A stretch of 64,000 nucleotides of DNA, from positions 3,198,501 through 3,262,500 of the forward strand of contig NZ_JAUSZA010000001.1 of the NCBI RefSeq assembly GCF_030817215.1. The letters run 5' to 3'. The DNA is from Paenibacillus sp. V4I3. Its GTDB lineage: Bacteria; Bacillota; Bacilli; Paenibacillales; NBRC-103111. Positions within the stretch are counted from its first letter, which is position 1. Every line of letters begins with the position of its first letter. Below, one piece after another: positions 1 to 8,346 of the stretch. The notes below the pieces were generated by a model, which ran no database searches, was not told the DNA's origin, and saw only the letters and a program-made list of their open reading frames with translations. A program made the translations under genes and the position numbers.

Positions 1-2
1 CG

Positions 3-326
3 ACCAGAGATAACAGTTTTATTCGTAACAGTGTGATTGAAAAAATATTGCATGAAGGGGTTATTTTTGAAGGGGATGAGGATTGCTTCTGGACAGATGC
101 TTACTTTACGAGTCCAGATGAAGTCGAAGCATTAATGAAACAGTATGATGTTACTGCTTCTGAACATGTCGGTACGGATGGAATCAGCCATACCATCCAC
201 AATGATGTCGATAAGCTTGACGCATCTCAGTTTGAATCATGGATGAATTATCACTTGCGGACCTGCAGTGAGAGAAGTATTTTAGGCTTAAGGAGTCATG
301 GTTTATTCATCTGCCAAAAGAATTAA
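3..326 (+). CDS. Class I SAM-dependent methyltransferase, C-terminal part (5' end outside window)
   Basis: The frame is open to the window edge, so the gene starts upstream. The visible 108 codons include FTSPDEVEALMKQYDV and a GTDGISHTI segment, then an ESWMNYHLRTC helix and a GLFI end. This pattern matches the C-terminal tail after the Rossmann core in Bacillus/Paenibacillus SAM methyltransferases (family knowledge). The SAM-binding motifs themselves lie outside the window, so the assignment rests on tail resemblance only. It is followed after 14 bp by element E1, like a cassette gene. Confidence 0.6.
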   Translation, partial: TRDNSFIRNSVIEKILHEGVIFEGDEDCFWTDAYFTSPDEVEALMKQYDVTASEHVGTDGISHTIHNDVDKLDASQFESWMNYHLRTCSERSILGLRSHGLFICQKN

Positions 327-340
327 AACATAAGACTATT

Positions 341-438
341 GAGCTAACTGGAGACGATAGCTTCATAACAAAGATCAAACAGGCTGCCGGTGATAAACTC
401 GGTGGTCTGTTGTGCTAACGGGCAGTTATGCGTAATAA
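341..438 (+). repeat. Integron-like element E1
   Basis: Left simple site GCTAACTGGAGACGATAGCT, hairpin region starting GGCTGCCGG, right simple site GCTAACGGGCAGTTATG. A complete, slightly diverged copy separating the methyltransferase from the first alpha/beta hydrolase. Confidence 0.8.
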
Positions 439-443
439 TTCTC

Positions 444-473
444 TTGTTTATATGGATAATTTTGTTGTACAAT
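444..473 (+). promoter_or_regulatory. Probable sigma-A promoter of the hydrolase pair
   Basis: TTGTTT and TACAAT are separated by 18 bp, directly after the right simple site of E1 and 46 bp before the start codon at 519. This suggests that the gene carries its own promoter inside the cassette-like unit. Confidence 0.5.
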
Positions 474-518
474 ATAAGAACATTAGTTCTTATATATGAA
501 TTGAGGAGTTGAGTTAAG

Positions 519-1271
519 ATGCCTTATCTTAAGTTTGATAACTTAGAAATGTATTATGAACAAATGGGTATCGGTGATCCAGTTTTGTTTTTACATAGTG
601 GCTTTTCAAGGGGAATATTAGCTTTCGCCAGTCAAATACTTGATTTTCAAAGGAAGTACACCTGTTACTTTCCAGACTTTAGAGGGCATGGTCGAACCCA
701 GAGTTGCAGCCTTGAATGGAGTACCCCGCAGCATGTTGAAGACATCATAGAATTTATGGACCAACTACATATTTCCAAGGCACATGTTATTGGATATGGT
801 ATGGGAGGAGGAGTTGCGCTCCATTGTGCTGTCAGTCATCCTCACAGAATTGCATCATTGACGTCAATAGGTCAATGTGGTTTTGTCGCATCCAAAGGAT
901 CGGAAGAGTTTGAACCGGAGTGGCTTTTACAAAACGGTCGCAATGATTTTATCAATTCCATGATAGAAAGGCATATGGACGCACATCAAGGGAACTGGCA
1001 AGAATTCTTGCGGCAAAAGGTTAAAGATTGGCAGACGTATCCGCGGCTAAATGACGAAGAACTAAGCAGCATCGCCTGTCCCACTCTCTTTATTGCTGGG
1101 CAATATGACGAGCTCGCACCTGAGGATGATCTAAAGCGGGCAGTTGCTCTGATCCATAACTCTCGTTATGTGATAGTGCCAGGTTCCAGTCATAGACCCC
1201 AGATGAGTGGAGAAAATCCTGTGTTTGTCAACAATACCATATTGAATTTTATAGAAACTCAACACTCATGA
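519..1271 (+). CDS. Alpha/beta hydrolase with missing nucleophile serine (copy 1)
   Basis: 250 aa, alpha/beta-hydrolase fold. Oxyanion region HSGFSRG, motif PDFRGHGRT, then the nucleophile elbow reads IGYGMGG where the family has G-x-S-x-G: the serine codon is GGT (Gly), one base from AGT. The acid (GQYDELAP) and the histidine (GSSHRPQ) are in place. The start is chosen by GAGGAG at 504-509. It is a close tandem paralogue of the next gene, 16 bp downstream, and likely co-transcribed with it. Loss of the serine implies a non-hydrolytic or inactive protein unless the sequence is wrong at this base. Substrate unknown. Confidence 0.85.
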   Translation: MPYLKFDNLEMYYEQMGIGDPVLFLHSGFSRGILAFASQILDFQRKYTCYFPDFRGHGRTQSCSLEWSTPQHVEDIIEFMDQLHISKAHVIGYGMGGGVALHCAVSHPHRIASLTSIGQCGFVASKGSEEFEPEWLLQNGRNDFINSMIERHMDAHQGNWQEFLRQKVKDWQTYPRLNDEELSSIACPTLFIAGQYDELAPEDDLKRAVALIHNSRYVIVPGSSHRPQMSGENPVFVNNTILNFIETQHS

Positions 1272-1287
1272 GGCAGGGGGAAAAATG

Positions 1288-2040
1288 ATGCCATACCTAC
1301 AGGTTAAGGACTTGGAGATGTTCTACGAAAAAATGGGCTTGGGGGAAATTGTAATCTTTCTGCATAGCGGGTATTCCCGGGGCATCTTGGCTTTCGCGAG
1401 TCAAATGTTAGATTTCCAAAAGAAATACACCTGTTTTTTTCCTGACTTCCGAGGACATGGCAGGACAAAATGCGAAAGTCTTGAATGGTCTACGCCTAAA
1501 ATTGCTGATGATATTGTGGAATTTATGGATAATATGGATATCTCAAAAGCCCATTTGATTGGTTACAGCTTGGGAGCAAATGTCGGTCTGTATGTTGCCG
1601 TTAATAATTCCGATAGAGTAGCTACTCTTACCACTATTGGTTCAAGCGGTTTTTGTGATCCAACTGGTGTTGAAGAATTTGAACCAGAATGGCTTGTTGA
1701 AAATGGGAAGCAGGATACGATTAATCAAATGATAGAAAGGCACATGGAAGCACATAAGGGTAATTGGCAAGAACATATGAGACAATCCGCACGAGATTGG
1801 CGTCTATACCCGCAACTATCAGAGGTACAACTCAGCAGTATTAAATGTCCGGCGTTATTTATCACTGGTGAACATGACCAATTTGTCGGCGAGGAAAAAA
1901 TCATACACTTGAGTTCCCTTGTTAAAGGATCAAAGAATCTTATTGTCTCGAATGGCAGCCATAGACCTCATATGTTAAGGGAAAACCCTTCATTAGTAAA
2001 TGATGCGATTCTTCAATTTCTAGACGCTAATTCAATGTAA
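1288..2040 (+). CDS. Alpha/beta hydrolase (copy 2, intact triad)
   Basis: 250 aa from the ATG at 1288; a second ATG just upstream at 1285 is also possible, but 1288 matches the paralogue's MPYL start. HSGYSRG, PDFRGHGRT, nucleophile elbow GYSLGA with the serine present, acid in GEHDQF, histidine in GSHRPH. AGGGGGA lies upstream. It aligns over its whole length with copy 1, so the pair arose by tandem duplication. Probable cytosolic esterase or C-C hydrolase; substrate cannot be inferred. Confidence 0.88.
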   Translation: MPYLQVKDLEMFYEKMGLGEIVIFLHSGYSRGILAFASQMLDFQKKYTCFFPDFRGHGRTKCESLEWSTPKIADDIVEFMDNMDISKAHLIGYSLGANVGLYVAVNNSDRVATLTTIGSSGFCDPTGVEEFEPEWLVENGKQDTINQMIERHMEAHKGNWQEHMRQSARDWRLYPQLSEVQLSSIKCPALFITGEHDQFVGEEKIIHLSSLVKGSKNLIVSNGSHRPHMLRENPSLVNDAILQFLDANSM

Positions 2041-2090
2041 GGGATTCCTCTTCATCATATCAGGATAGATCGATGGGAATTGGAGTTACG

Positions 2091-2140
2091 CTAACGCAGA
2101 ACGATAGTTGAATAAGAATACCACAACAGGCAGTTTAGTT
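2091..2140 (+). repeat. Integron-like element E2 (short form)
   Basis: Left site CTAACGCAGAACGATAGTTG then AATAAG, followed after a short spacer by GGCAGTTTAGTTTC of the right site. The central hairpin is missing. Confidence 0.75.
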
Positions 2141-2220
2141 TCATTCCCAGAAGACGATACTAGGCAAAAAAGGGCTTTCGGAGAGTGAAAAAGAACTGAC
2201 CATTTGTTTGGAGGATAAGC

Positions 2221-2802
2221 ATGGCTAGGTTTGAAGTTGTCTTTAAAACAGAACCAACGGAGAACATTGTTGAGATAGTTAAAGAGGGACATATTGATTT
2301 TGATTTTTGGGGTAAGTTAGATATTCAAATTGATGGACAATCCTTTTTTATTAATTTCCGCTCAGAGTATTATGATAAGTATTATGAAGGTACTTCTTCT
2401 ATCTCCAATCAAGGAATATCTACACCTGTTTTCCCGATGCTGGAAGCATTTATTAAAGGGATTGTTAACCTGAAGAAAGAAAAAGAGGTTGTTATCGAAG
2501 AATACACTGGACAAATCAGCAAATCACTCGTATGTGTTGATTACGGCAACGGAGAAAATATTATCTTTGCAGTTCGCGAAGGCGAAGACTTTTTTTCTGA
2601 AAAATATATTTGGTACGATGGAGAAAAAGTGTCAATTCAAAAGGAAATTCCTATTTCTAAAGTGAACATTTTAAAAAAAGACGACTTTATTTATGGGTGT
2701 TTTGAAAGTGTTAACGAATATCTGTCGTCCTTAATTGATAAATACCCAAAGCTAAAGGAAATACCCTATTTCAGGGAATTTGTAGAAGGTACAGGTTTGT
2801 AA
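2221..2802 (+). CDS. Conserved-looking hypothetical protein, single cassette gene
   Basis: 193 aa, acidic, no signal peptide or membrane segment. GGAGGATAAGC precedes the ATG. I do not recognise the family; alternating beta-rich segments (FDFWGKLDIQIDG, FFINFRSEYYD) and an acidic C-terminal part resemble small immunity or contact-system proteins, but this is only an impression. It is the only gene between elements E2 and E3. Confidence 0.75.
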   Translation: MARFEVVFKTEPTENIVEIVKEGHIDFDFWGKLDIQIDGQSFFINFRSEYYDKYYEGTSSISNQGISTPVFPMLEAFIKGIVNLKKEKEVVIEEYTGQISKSLVCVDYGNGENIIFAVREGEDFFSEKYIWYDGEKVSIQKEIPISKVNILKKDDFIYGCFESVNEYLSSLIDKYPKLKEIPYFREFVEGTGL

Positions 2803-2834
2803 TATTACTCTGGTCTTTGCTGAATTTCCGTTCC

Positions 2835-2924
2835 GCTAACGAAAGAACTATAGTTGAGGAGCATGCTTAGTGGCTGCTCCTCTTTTTTATTCATTCAAGT
2901 AACGGGCTGGCAGTTTAGTTTAAC
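2835..2924 (+). repeat. Integron-like element E3 (terminator-type hairpin)
   Basis: Left site CGCTAACGAAAGAACTATAG, hairpin GAGGAGCATGC..GGCTGCTCCTC followed by a T run, right site AAGTAACGGGCTGGCAGTTT with a 4-base insertion. The hairpin should also terminate transcription of the gene at 2221. Confidence 0.8.
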
Positions 2925-2930
2925 AGTTGA

Positions 2931-3092
2931 CTATTTATTGTCCCTCGTAATTAGTCCGAGAATAAACAGGACAACCCCAATTAGTGGAATTATTACTTCA
3001 AACAGATGCAATCTTATATGCATATTGTTTTGAACGTAATACATCAGTACAAAGAGAAAAATACCTGACAGCATTAATTTGTTTGATGGCAT
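2931..3092 (-). CDS. Small membrane protein, reversed cassette gene
   Basis: 53 aa on the minus strand: ATG at 3092 with GAGGTGA ten bases upstream, sequence MPSNKLMLSGIFLFVLMYYV then a second hydrophobic stretch (EVIIPLIGVVLFILGLI) and a charged TRDNK end. Two transmembrane segments. It lies between E3 and E4 and is transcribed against the array direction, a minority orientation. Family not recognised. Confidence 0.6.
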   Translation of the reverse strand: MPSNKLMLSGIFLFVLMYYVQNNMHIRLHLFEVIIPLIGVVLFILGLITRDNK

Positions 3093-3149
3093 TAGTTGAT
3101 CACCTCAGTCCAAGTTTATCATATTGCACGAATGAATGTTAAGGTTAAG

Positions 3150-3246
3150 GCTAACGAAAGAACTATAGCGTAATTAATCTTCAAGTCAAAGGCTGCCGAG
3201 TAAACTGGCAGCCTTTTCTCAACTAAAGGGCAGAATTGTGTAGTGG
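3150..3246 (+). repeat. Integron-like element E4
   Basis: GCTAACGAAAGAACTATAGC, hairpin AAGGCTGCCgagtaaactGGCAGCCTT, right site AACTAAAGGGCAGAATTGTG. Complete copy. Confidence 0.8.
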
Positions 3247-3249
3247 ATC

Positions 3250-3309
3250 AAGGCTATCGGTATTGATCGACAGTTCTAGTTGTTCGTCGGGCAGCAGTTA
3301 TGTGTAACA
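3250..3309 (+). repeat. Integron-like element E5 (right half only)
   Basis: Hairpin-like AGGCTATCGG..GATCGACAG then a TTGTTCGTCGGGCAGCAGTT right site. It follows E4 at once, so the unit between E4 and E5 is empty; a truncated gene tail starts right after it. Confidence 0.55.
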
Positions 3310-3312
3310 GAA

Positions 3313-3432
3313 ACTTTTTGGGAATTCAGCTTTAGAGATACGACAGCGGTTGATGTCAACAAATTGGCGTTTGGCGTTGCCGGAAATGACACAGGCACCT
3401 TATATATTGACAATGTAAGAATAACGAAGTAA
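3313..3432 (+). pseudogene. C-terminal remnant of a carbohydrate-binding module
   Basis: Open frame without a start reading FWEFSFRDTTAVDVNKLAFG, then GNDTGTLYIDNVRITK and a stop. The ending YIDNVRI is typical of beta-sandwich carbohydrate-binding modules at the C-terminus of secreted glycosidases (family knowledge). The sequence is cut exactly at element E5, which suggests recombination at the element. Confidence 0.55.
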
Positions 3433-3506
3433 TACTAGGCCGACAGCAAGAAGAAGCTAGCAAACCCTGCTGGCTTTTTGCATTTTAAAACTAATAAAAT
3501 CTCAAT

Positions 3507-3540
3507 TTCAACTTGATATAATCTTCACTTCATCTTGATA
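3507..3540 (+). promoter_or_regulatory. Putative response-regulator box (phased repeats)
   Basis: Direct repeats TTCAACTTGATA (3507) and TTCATCTTGATA (3529), exactly 22 bp apart, upstream of the secreted protein at 3600. Related 11-bp-phased heptamers occur before the regulator gene (4188) and the amidase (6860), so the OmpR-type regulator encoded here probably binds all three. Confidence 0.5.
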
Positions 3541-3599
3541 TGTAACCATTATATTTATACCTGCAACAGCAAATAAAACAATGAAAAGAGGTAATTAAA

Positions 3600-4124
3600 A
3601 TGGTAAAGAATAAAACAAAATTATTTACTGTACTTGGTATCTCAGCAGTACTATTAGTGGGAGCGGCTAGTGCATATGCGGCCAATGCAGCCCAAAAAGA
3701 AGTAATTGAGGTAGTACAAACAACTGACAAAGCACCAACTCCTCAAGAAATTGAAGCCGTATTAAAAGGTGAACCAACACCTTCAACTATTAAAGTAGAA
3801 GGATTATTTTCAAAAGATGGTAAGCCTGATCATACGGCAGATTTTTTCCTAAACGATGAAAAATTAATTTCGTTATTAAAAATTAGCGCACAAGAATTAA
3901 AACAAGAATTAGCAACAGGAAAATCTGTCGTTGAGATTGCAGCGTCCAGAAATGTTTCAAAACAACAATTGCTAGATGCCATTGGAAAAACACAGGTTGA
4001 CGCACAAATTCAAGCTGAAAATAAAGGTGAAGTTCCTAAAAGCGGCAGTACGATGGAAAAAGATATTGCAAAAAAAGTGGAACAAGTCATCGAACATAAA
4101 ACGGATACCCAGTGGAGTAAATAA
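3600..4124 (+). CDS. Secreted protein with DUF2680-like helical repeat
   Basis: 174 aa. Signal peptide: positively charged start, hydrophobic FTVLGISAVLLVGAASA, likely cleavage after AYA. A conserved block (residues ~90-125) reads LLKISAQELKQELATGKSVV, the motif known from DUF2680 and related secreted or spore proteins. The tail is lysine/glutamate-rich. AGAGGT precedes the ATG. It sits directly upstream of the two-component system and shares a putative operator with it, so it is probably a member of that regulon. Confidence 0.75.
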   Translation: MVKNKTKLFTVLGISAVLLVGAASAYAANAAQKEVIEVVQTTDKAPTPQEIEAVLKGEPTPSTIKVEGLFSKDGKPDHTADFFLNDEKLISLLKISAQELKQELATGKSVVEIAASRNVSKQQLLDAIGKTQVDAQIQAENKGEVPKSGSTMEKDIAKKVEQVIEHKTDTQWSK

Positions 4125-4141
4125 ATCGATCAATTAAAGAA

Positions 4142-4179
4142 GGAACAGTTCTGCCGATGGGGGCAGCTGTTCCTTTTTT
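4142..4179 (+). terminator. Rho-independent terminator after the secreted protein
   Basis: GGAACAGTTCTGCC and GGCAGCTGTTCC form a stem followed by TTTTTT. Confidence 0.85.
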
Positions 4180-4187
4180 AAATTATC

Positions 4188-4205
4188 TTCACACAATCTT
4201 TATTT
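4188..4205 (+). promoter_or_regulatory. Putative autoregulatory box of the response regulator
   Basis: Heptamers TTCACAC (4188) and TTTATTT (4199) 11 bp apart, in front of the response regulator gene; same style as the boxes at 3507 and 6860. Confidence 0.35.
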
Positions 4206-4264
4206 GGCTATGTTACAACTAAGTAGGTAAGAATGGTATTCATAAGCCTAGTAGGAGCAATCAG

Positions 4265-4969
4265 ATGCAAAAAACTATTTTAATTGTAGAAGATGAAGAT
4301 ATTCTGCGTGAAATTATTAAAGATTATCTCATGAATGAAGGCTATCACGTATTAGAAGCGGCCGATGGGAAAGAGGCTTTATTATTATTTCAAGCCCATG
4401 ACGTTCATTTAATTATGCTTGATATCATGTTGCCGGAGCTCGATGGTTGGTCTGTTTGCAGACGAATAAGGAAATCTTCGAATGTCCCGATCATTATGTT
4501 GACCGCGAGAGTGGATGAAGATGACACATTGTTAGGGTTTGAGCTTGGTGCAGATGATTACGTAACGAAGCCATACAGTCCAGCTGTCTTATTAGCCAGG
4601 GCCAAACGACTGATCGATAGCAGGAATAGGGAAGAACGACAATCGGACGCCCCCGTGTCTCAAGCCAGCAGCGATACCTTATCTACAAATGGGATTCAGA
4701 TGAATCTTTCTTCTCGATCCTTGACTGTAGATGGGGAACAAGTCCACCTGACGTATACAGAATTCCAAATCTTAGCCTATCTCATGCAAAATAAAGGCAT
4801 CGTCATTTCGAGGGATCAGCTCATCTCAAAAATTTGGGGCTATGAATACGAAGGGGATGATCGTACAGTGAACACACATATCCGTAACCTAAGAAGTAAG
4901 CTGGGAGATAAATCGAAGCTGATTACGACGATTGTGAGGACAGGCTATAAGTTCGAGGGTAACGCATGA
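4265..4969 (+). CDS. OmpR/PhoB-family response regulator
   Basis: 234 aa. Receiver domain (1-115) with acidic pocket EDED (9-12), phosphoacceptor D53 in IMLDIMLPELDGW, and the conserved lysine in DDYVTKPY. The C-terminal winged helix (about 145-232) has the RDQLISKIWGY and DRTVNTHIRNLRSKL motifs of the DNA-recognition helix. GTAGGAGC is upstream. The stop overlaps the kinase start by 4 bp (ATGA), so the two are translationally coupled. Regulates, presumably, the neighbouring secreted protein and amidase through phased boxes. Confidence 0.95.
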   Translation: MQKTILIVEDEDILREIIKDYLMNEGYHVLEAADGKEALLLFQAHDVHLIMLDIMLPELDGWSVCRRIRKSSNVPIIMLTARVDEDDTLLGFELGADDYVTKPYSPAVLLARAKRLIDSRNREERQSDAPVSQASSDTLSTNGIQMNLSSRSLTVDGEQVHLTYTEFQILAYLMQNKGIVISRDQLISKIWGYEYEGDDRTVNTHIRNLRSKLGDKSKLITTIVRTGYKFEGNA

Positions 4970-6789
4970 GAGCGAGTATTGTAGTTAAACTATTTTCGCT
5001 GACCACCCTGTTATGCCTCTTCATCTTAACTACGATTTATCTAGGGCAAACGATATTTTTTAAGCAATACTACGCAAACCGAAAAGTGAACGACATTCAA
5101 ACGAACATCCAATCCTATAAAGAAAATTATTTAAAAAGTAGCGGGGATGTACTTACCATTCAGAAGTTGGAACAGGATTTTTATAGGCAAAATAATGCAT
5201 GGATTACGACATTAGATAGCTTTGGAAACTTAAAAAATGTGAATGATTTCTATGTGGAAGTCAAGATGGATACAGCTAAATCTAACGCGGAATTCTCTGG
5301 TAAAACGATGACCTTTCCGCTTTATCATATGATGAACATCAATGAGATTTTAACAAGCACCCCAAGTCAAGCGAAATCCCTTCTGACCTCGAAAGCACGC
5401 GTTGCTATTTCAGCGTATAAAAAGGATCTGGCGTTAATTCCATATCGTGTTCAATTAGTAGAAAAAGGAAACATCATGTGGGAGAATGAGAAAATTTCCA
5501 AAAAGATATACGATCTTCAAATGGATATTAAATATAATAAGTCAGAGAAAACCTTACTTCCTGAGACTGTACTCAACGGTACGATTACCAAAATTCAATT
5601 CCCAACTGGCAAGGAATCCTCAAGCTTTATTTACACCAATAGTTTGTTTATGGACAGATTGAAGGATTTTCAAACGAATTTAATATTCGATGGTACGAAA
5701 ATCAGTGATACGTCCTTGCAAATTCTTGATTTTACACAAAATGACGTGAAATACAAACTGTTCATTGACCCGATCCAAGATCAAGATGGGACCACTCGTT
5801 ATATTTTCTCCATGGCCTCACTACAACCCGTTGATGAAGCGGTGCAGATGCTCCAAGATTATTATGTGTACTTAATTGGGCTAGTTATGCTTCTTATTGT
5901 TCTTGCTGCTTGGTATTATTCGAGAAAAATCGCGAACCCCTTGCTGCAAATCAATAGGACGACTAAGCGGATGGCAAGTTTAGATTTTTCGGAAAAGATT
6001 GTCATTCGATCCAATGATGAAATTGGCGACTTGTCTCAAAGTATTAATTCGCTATCCCAATCCTTGCACTCCTATATCGAACAGCTGCAGAAGGACATTG
6101 AGAAAGAAAAGCAATTGGAAAATACACGAAGAGAATTTATTTCAGGGGTATCTCACGAGCTAAAGACGCCGCTAAGTATTATGAAAAGCTGCATTTCGAT
6201 TCTGAAGGATGGCGTTGCTACACATAAGAAGGATTATTATTTCGATGCCATGGATAAAGAAGTGGATAAGATGAATCTTTTGATTGTGGATATGTTGGAG
6301 TTGGCCAAGTTTGAATCAGGCACCTATATAATGAAGATGGAAACGTTTAATATCGATAAGCTTATCGAGGATATTTGTGAAAAACTATCCGTGGAGTTCA
6401 GCACTAAACAACTTCATGTGCAAACCGAGCTTGCAGCCGTTGCAGTCCTGGCGAATCAACATCGGATCGAGCAAGTTCTTACAAATTTTCTAACCAATGC
6501 GATTCGCTATACGCCAGAGCAAGAGCACATTTTCATTTCGATAAAGGAAGAACTAGATGAGGTTAAGGTGTGTATTGAAAACAAGGGGGCTCACATTCCA
6601 GCAGATCAGCTAGATAAAATATGGGACCGCTTTTATCGAGGAGATGCGGCACGCCACCGCGCACAAGGCGGAACCGGGTTAGGTCTTGCCATTTCGAAAA
6701 ATATTTTGGAGTTACATGGAGTGCCCTACGGCGCGGCGAACACAGAAGACGGGGTTTTGTTTTTCTTCTGTTTAAATAAACAAGGTTAA
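4966..6789 (+). CDS. Membrane sensor histidine kinase
   Basis: 607 aa. TM1 about residues 7-29, a large extracytoplasmic sensor (about 30-295) without a recognised domain name, TM2 about 298-320, HAMP, then HisKA with SHELKTPL (phosphoacceptor His about 397), and HATPase_c with the N box FLTNAIRYTP and G boxes DRFYRGD and GGTGLGLAIS. It pairs with the regulator at 4265. Given the downstream amidase, it probably senses a cell-envelope signal; the actual signal is unknown. Confidence 0.95.
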   Translation: MRASIVVKLFSLTTLLCLFILTTIYLGQTIFFKQYYANRKVNDIQTNIQSYKENYLKSSGDVLTIQKLEQDFYRQNNAWITTLDSFGNLKNVNDFYVEVKMDTAKSNAEFSGKTMTFPLYHMMNINEILTSTPSQAKSLLTSKARVAISAYKKDLALIPYRVQLVEKGNIMWENEKISKKIYDLQMDIKYNKSEKTLLPETVLNGTITKIQFPTGKESSSFIYTNSLFMDRLKDFQTNLIFDGTKISDTSLQILDFTQNDVKYKLFIDPIQDQDGTTRYIFSMASLQPVDEAVQMLQDYYVYLIGLVMLLIVLAAWYYSRKIANPLLQINRTTKRMASLDFSEKIVIRSNDEIGDLSQSINSLSQSLHSYIEQLQKDIEKEKQLENTRREFISGVSHELKTPLSIMKSCISILKDGVATHKKDYYFDAMDKEVDKMNLLIVDMLELAKFESGTYIMKMETFNIDKLIEDICEKLSVEFSTKQLHVQTELAAVAVLANQHRIEQVLTNFLTNAIRYTPEQEHIFISIKEELDEVKVCIENKGAHIPADQLDKIWDRFYRGDAARHRAQGGTGLGLAISKNILELHGVPYGAANTEDGVLFFFCLNKQG

Positions 6790-6794
6790 TACGT

Positions 6795-6850
6795 AATAAC
6801 CACTTTTCATGTCGTGAATTTTTAACGTCATGAAAAGTGGTTATTTTTTT
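6795..6850 (+). terminator. Terminator of the two-component operon
   Basis: AATAACCACTTTTCATG and its complement CATGAAAAGTGGTTATT form a 17-bp stem, with TTTTT at the end. Confidence 0.9.
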
Positions 6851-6859
6851 CGCCTAATC

Positions 6860-6899
6860 TTCATCTCAACTTTATTTTAACTCCGCCTTACCTTCATCT
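6860..6899 (+). promoter_or_regulatory. Putative response-regulator box before the amidase
   Basis: Four heptamers start every 11 bp: TTCATCT (6860), TTTATTT (6871), TCCGCCT (6882), TTCATCT (6893). This 11-bp phasing is what OmpR/PhoP-type dimers recognise (established for PhoP boxes). Confidence 0.5.
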
Positions 6900-6974
6900 G
6901 CCTCTATTAAAATAACTCTATGAAATGAAAGTTTCCGCTAGATAGAGTTAGATTACTGGGAGGAGAGTTGTTTT

Positions 6975-7661
6975 ATGAAAAAAAATATGATGCTTGCCTT
7001 ATCTACGATCCTGTTACTTGTCTCGGCCTTATATGCATTTAATGTACAAGCAAATAGCCTTACTAAAAAAGAAAGTGTTAATAGCGAAGCTATGCATAAA
7101 GAAAAACGCATTTTAGAAGGGGAAACGATTGTCATAGATGCTGGGCATGGTGGCAAAGATGTGGGTGCGACGGGTCAGACGGGCATTCATGAGAAAGACA
7201 TTACGCTTCAAACAGCCCTTCATATAAAACGAGAGTTAATAGAGAAAACGGGAGCAAACGTCGTTTTGACACGTGATAAAGATGAATTTCTAACTTTACC
7301 TGAGCGAGTTGAACTTGCAGACAATCATGCAGCAGATCTGTTTGTTAGTATTCACTTTGATGCGTTTACAAGCAATGATATAGCGGGCATAACAACCTAT
7401 TACAACAAATCGGAAGATAAACAAGTAGCAAAGATGATACACGAGCAGTTATTCAAACAAAAGATAGATACAAAAGATCGAGGAGTTGCACAGGGTGACT
7501 ACCACGTACTTAGGGAAAACAGTAGCCCTTCCCTTTTACTTGAGCTAGGCTATTTATCCAACCCTGAAGATGAACAGCGAATTCAAACGCAAGCCTTTCA
7601 AGACAAAGCAGCAACTGCAGTTACTGCCGGCATTATTGTTTTTTTTAATAAACAAAAGTAA
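6975..7661 (+). CDS. N-acetylmuramoyl-L-alanine amidase (Amidase_3), secreted
   Basis: 228 aa. Signal peptide at residues 1-27 (MMLALSTILLLVSALYAF). Catalytic domain from about residue 50: IDAGHGGKD (Zn His), the glutamate in HEKDITLQ, SIHFDAF (second Zn His), and LLELGYLSN with the catalytic Glu. It cleaves the amide bond between MurNAc and the stem peptide, acting outside the membrane. Length fits CwlD-like single-domain amidases without binding repeats. GGGAGGAGAG precedes the start. Probable target of the upstream two-component system. Confidence 0.93.
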   Translation: MKKNMMLALSTILLLVSALYAFNVQANSLTKKESVNSEAMHKEKRILEGETIVIDAGHGGKDVGATGQTGIHEKDITLQTALHIKRELIEKTGANVVLTRDKDEFLTLPERVELADNHAADLFVSIHFDAFTSNDIAGITTYYNKSEDKQVAKMIHEQLFKQKIDTKDRGVAQGDYHVLRENSSPSLLLELGYLSNPEDEQRIQTQAFQDKAATAVTAGIIVFFNKQK

Positions 7662-7693
7662 ATGGATGAACAGTTGTTAAATTGATTTTCAAC

Positions 7694-8017
7694 CTATTTC
7701 AAAAATACTTCCTTTGCAACCATCATGTCAGACATCGCCTTTGGCCAACCAGCGTAAAAAGCAAGATGAGTCATTGCTTCAATAAGTTCTTCTTCGGAAA
7801 GACTGTTTTGTTTTGCTAATTGTAAATGGGATTTCAGTTGTTTTGTATTTCCGCCAGTTAATAAAGAAGAAACGGTAATTAAACTGCGGTCACGCGGGGA
7901 AAGCTCCTTACGCGCCCACACATCTCCAAACAAAACATCATCAGTCAATTGCACAAGCTTTGGCGCAAAACTGCCCAATTTTTTCAGGGCAACAGTAGGT
8001 TCTTTTGAATTAGACAT
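7694..8017 (-). CDS. Carboxymuconolactone decarboxylase (CMD) family protein
   Basis: 107 aa, with the CMD helices KELSPRDRSLITVSSLL and LIEAMTHLAFYAGWPKAM. The CxxC peroxidatic motif of AhpD-type members is absent, as in gamma-CMD-like members. GAAGGAC is upstream. In this orientation it follows a truncated cupin gene (8071-8346); CMD plus cupin is a common two-gene unit in bacteria. Function probably in a small oxidative or aromatic detoxification step; not certain. Confidence 0.85.
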   Translation of the reverse strand: MSNSKEPTVALKKLGSFAPKLVQLTDDVLFGDVWARKELSPRDRSLITVSSLLTGGNTKQLKSHLQLAKQNSLSEEELIEAMTHLAFYAGWPKAMSDMMVAKEVFLK

Positions 8018-8070
8018 GCTTTGTCCTTCTTTCGTTTTACTTACTTGGGATGTAGCGGCGAAACATCATG

Positions 8071-8346
8071 TTAGTTTAAATTGTAATATTCTTCATCTGT
8101 TACAGCTTCTAACCATTCGGTGGTTCCTTTTTGAACATTTGTACTTACTGCGAGATGGGTAAACCAGCTATCCGCTGTAGCGCCATGCCAATGCTTCACA
8201 TCTGGAAGAATTTTTAATACAACACCTTCGTGCAGCACTTGTACAGGTTTGCCTTCTTCCTGATAATTTCCTTTGCCTCCCGTAACAAGCAGAATCTGCC
8301 CGCCGGGATGCTTATGCCAATTATTTCGTGCCCCCAGTAATAACTG
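8071..8346 (-). pseudogene. 5'-truncated cupin-domain protein
   Basis: The minus-strand frame ends at 8071 and contains NNWHKHPGGQILLVTGG, EEGKPVQVLHEG and HWHGATADSWFTHLAVS: the two cupin motifs with the metal-binding histidines and glutamine/glutamate. The usual N-terminal third is missing and there is no start codon; upstream of about 8346 the sequence no longer resembles the family. Deleted at its 5' end, upstream of the CMD gene. Confidence 0.75.
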
